A stretch of DNA of 6,317 nucleotides from Nanobdellota archaeon (GTDB taxonomy: Archaea > Nanoarchaeota > Nanoarchaeia > Woesearchaeales > GW2011-AR9), in contig NZBF01000014.1 of NCBI GenBank assembly GCA_002687775.1, positions 1 through 6,317 of the forward strand, in the 5' to 3' direction. How positions within the stretch are numbered: position 1 is the stretch's first letter; the number at the start of each line of letters is the position of its first letter. Of this stretch, positions 5,557-6,317 are shown one piece after another. Under the pieces are notes generated by a model. The model was not told where the DNA came from and made no database searches. It saw only the letters and a list, made by a program, of their open reading frames with translations. A program made the position numbers and the translations under genes.

Positions 5557-5564
5557 TTTATATA
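5557..5564 (+). promoter_or_regulatory. TATA box, cassette copy 1
   Basis: TTTATATA, centred 26 nt before the ATG at 5587 and 60 nt before the ATG of the four-helix protein at 5621. Transcription should begin at or beside 5587. Confidence 0.7.
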
Positions 5565-5588
5565 TCCTAAAAAAAGCATTTGGGATAT
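5562..5588. promoter_or_regulatory. Candidate operator, copy 1: ATATCC-N15-GGATAT
   Basis: The arms ATATCC (5562-5567) and GGATAT (5583-5588) are exact inverted repeats with centres 21 bp apart, about two helical turns, as expected for a dimeric DNA-binding protein on one face. The site runs from the TATA box to the start codon, so binding could block the polymerase. The arms are untouched in both cassette copies, while both cassette differences fall in the spacer. Part of the left arm is TATA box, which by itself would be conserved. Confidence 0.45.
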
Positions 5589-5616
5589 GGGAAAGAGAGG
5601 TCGACTGGTTCGGTAG
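5587..5616 (+). CDS. Nine-codon leaderless reading frame (leader peptide or frameshifted gene start)
   Basis: ATG opens MGKRGRLVR and stops at TAG 5614-5616, 4 nt before the ATG of the four-helix protein. Its first five residues match the M-x-K-R-G start of the peptide behind the second cassette. It may be a leader peptide allowing reinitiation. Alternatively it may be the true start of the downstream gene cut off by a one-base shift: the downstream frame is open through this stretch and reads GSF immediately before its ATG. Confidence 0.4.
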   Translation: MGKRGRLVR

Positions 5617-5620
5617 TTTT

Positions 5621-6043
5621 ATGCTTGTACAAATAATCCTATTTGCAATTGTTGTTGTCATAACTTTGGTTCTGCAGATAGGACTACTTGTTAAGCTTCA
5701 TAGGAAATTGTCCAGTGCTCAAACTACACGCTTGCAAATTAATTTAGCTTTGTGGTACGGTGCCTTGACTTCTGTCTTGATGTTTATTTTTGTTTATATA
5801 TGGGGTTTGCTACTTCCATTCAGGGAATTTGATCTTGAATTTAGGACAATATGGATTGCTCTGGTCACGGCAGTAATTGGGGGCTGGCTGTTTGCCCGAA
5901 GTAGTAAAGAAACTAATTTCTTCAAGAATTTAGGTTATACATTCCTCTTTTTAATCGCCAGCCTAGGAACTTTCATTACGGGATGGTTTCTTATGAAGCT
6001 TGTGCGAGGTTTTGTGTTTCAACCGCTACTTCGTTTGTTTTAG
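5621..6043 (+). CDS. Four-helix integral membrane protein of unknown function
   Basis: 140 residues, mostly hydrophobic. Likely membrane helices lie at about 2-24, 42-65, 76-92 and 104-125. Basic loops follow helix 1 (KLHRKL) and helix 3 (ARSSKE), and a short basic tail follows helix 4. I recognise no family. The start is the first ATG in the frame; upstream to the in-frame TAA at 5552-5554 there is no GTG or TTG. There is no well-spaced Shine-Dalgarno site (AGAGGT lies about 20 nt upstream). The leaderless start predicted by the promoter is instead the out-of-frame ATG at 5587, so translation would depend on reinitiation after the nine-codon frame, or a frameshift joins the two. It shares its promoter cassette with the small membrane peptide downstream, suggesting co-regulation. 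Confidence 0.75.
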   Translation: MLVQIILFAIVVVITLVLQIGLLVKLHRKLSSAQTTRLQINLALWYGALTSVLMFIFVYIWGLLLPFREFDLEFRTIWIALVTAVIGGWLFARSSKETNFFKNLGYTFLFLIASLGTFITGWFLMKLVRGFVFQPLLRLF

Positions 6044-6096
6044 CATAAAAATATTGTTCTGAGAAATTGTGATATTACACCACAACTCCAATAAGT

Positions 6097-6104
6097 TTTA
6101 TATA
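6097..6104 (+). promoter_or_regulatory. TATA box, cassette copy 2
   Basis: TTTATATA centred 26 nt before the ATG at 6127, giving a leaderless message for the 38-residue peptide. Confidence 0.7.
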
Positions 6105-6128
6105 TCCAAAAAAAATCATTTGGGATAT
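6102..6128. promoter_or_regulatory. Candidate operator, copy 2: ATATCC-N15-GGATAT
   Basis: Arms 6102-6107 and 6123-6128 have the same geometry as in copy 1, between TATA box and start codon. Both base differences between the cassettes lie in the spacer between the arms. Confidence 0.45.
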
Positions 6129-6243
6129 GAATAAAAGAGGAAGTGTGTTTGTGTATGTTATTGTGTTTATAATCATTCTGTTGTTAGGCATTGTTGGTTT
6201 AAAAGTTTGGCATACTTATGGCTGCGTCCGGAATAAGTTCTGA
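6127..6243 (+). CDS. Small single-helix membrane peptide with prepilin-like start
   Basis: 38 residues: MNKRG, a hydrophobic stretch at about 7-26 (VFVYVIVFIIILLLGIVGLK), then a polar tail WHTYGCVRNKF. It starts exactly where the promoter predicts a leaderless ATG. A short basic n-region ending in Lys-Arg-Gly before a hydrophobic helix is the pattern cut by archaeal prepilin peptidases (FlaK/PibD), and many small DPANN membrane proteins start M-N-K-K/R-G. It is far shorter than a normal pilin, so a small membrane peptide or pilin-like accessory is possible. Support comes from the promoter match and coherent TM design. The next ATG (6244) directly follows its stop. Confidence 0.6.
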   Translation: MNKRGSVFVYVIVFIIILLLGIVGLKVWHTYGCVRNKF

Positions 6244-6294
6244 ATGATTAAGAACATGCTTTTCATAATCTTAATCATTCTTTCCATATTGTAG
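6244..6294 (+). CDS. Sixteen-codon hydrophobic reading frame, doubtful
   Basis: The ATG immediately follows the preceding stop (TGA-ATG) and encodes MIKNMLFIILIILSIL before TAG. The frame after TAG continues hydrophobic (TIILIAI) to the window edge. It may be the start of a membrane gene interrupted by an amber codon, a very short peptide coupled to the previous frame, or chance in AT-rich sequence. Confidence 0.25.
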   Translation: MIKNMLFIILIILSIL

Positions 6295-6317
6295 ACAATC
6301 ATTCTCATTGCCATTTC

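Larger units (their letters stand above)
5546..5589 (+). repeat. 44-bp promoter cassette, copy 1
   Basis: It starts CTCCAATAAGTTTTATATAT and ends TTTGGGATATG. It matches 6086-6129 at 42 of 44 bases, differing at 5568 (T vs A) and 5576 (G vs T). It contains a TATA box (5557-5564), an inverted repeat and a leaderless ATG (5587). Weaker similarity continues to 5600 (AAGAGAGG against AAAAGAGG). Confidence 0.9.
6086..6129 (+). repeat. 44-bp promoter cassette, copy 2
   Basis: The second copy, exactly 540 bp from the first and 42/44 identical, lies 42 bp after the stop of the four-helix protein. It carries the same TATA box, inverted repeat and terminal ATG. Conservation across untranscribed promoter sequence suggests recent duplication, shared regulation, or both. 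Confidence 0.9.

Overview
The window looks like a stretch of an AT-rich archaeal genome, most plausibly a small-genome DPANN lineage (Woesearchaeota or Pacearchaeota-like). Three things suggest this. One gene has the C182/H246 layout of an archaeal type II glyceraldehyde-3-phosphate dehydrogenase. A Lys/Ala-rich basic protein carries a duplicated 'LYFVDKKGDIS' module, which I recall (not verified) from such archaea. Nearly every gene has an archaeal TATA box centred 24-27 nt before its start codon, so most transcripts should be leaderless. The lineage is inferred; no rRNA or other marker gene is present.

Layout. 1-118: 3' end of an upstream gene, perhaps a transposase, holding a strong bulged hairpin. 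166-717: basic, repeat-rich DNA-binding-like protein, the only plus-strand gene with a clear Shine-Dalgarno site. 747-2650: probable restriction-modification-like island with an SPPY-type (likely N4-cytosine) DNA methyltransferase, a helical protein of unknown function, and a protein that resembles a restriction-endonuclease fold but has a degenerate active-site motif. Each of these has its own promoter. 2619-2822 (minus): small two-helix membrane protein. 2924-4213: divergent type II GAPDH. 4252-4851: histidine phosphatase/phosphoglycerate mutase-like enzyme, so the pair may serve lower glycolysis. 4833-5477 (minus): family 2 glycosyltransferase, convergent with the phosphatase.

5546-6294 is the least ordinary part. 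Two 44-bp promoter cassettes, 42/44 identical and exactly 540 bp apart, each hold a TATA box, a perfect ATATCC/GGATAT inverted repeat with arms 21 bp apart, and a leaderless ATG opening a peptide M-x-K-R-G. In the second copy this opens a 38-residue single-helix peptide resembling an archaeal prepilin or other small membrane protein. In the first copy it opens a 9-codon reading frame that stops 4 nt before a four-helix membrane protein. This looks like a duplicated, co-regulated membrane-protein cassette that probably continues beyond the window.

No gap longer than 300 bases lacks a gene. No tRNA, rRNA or CRISPR array was seen.
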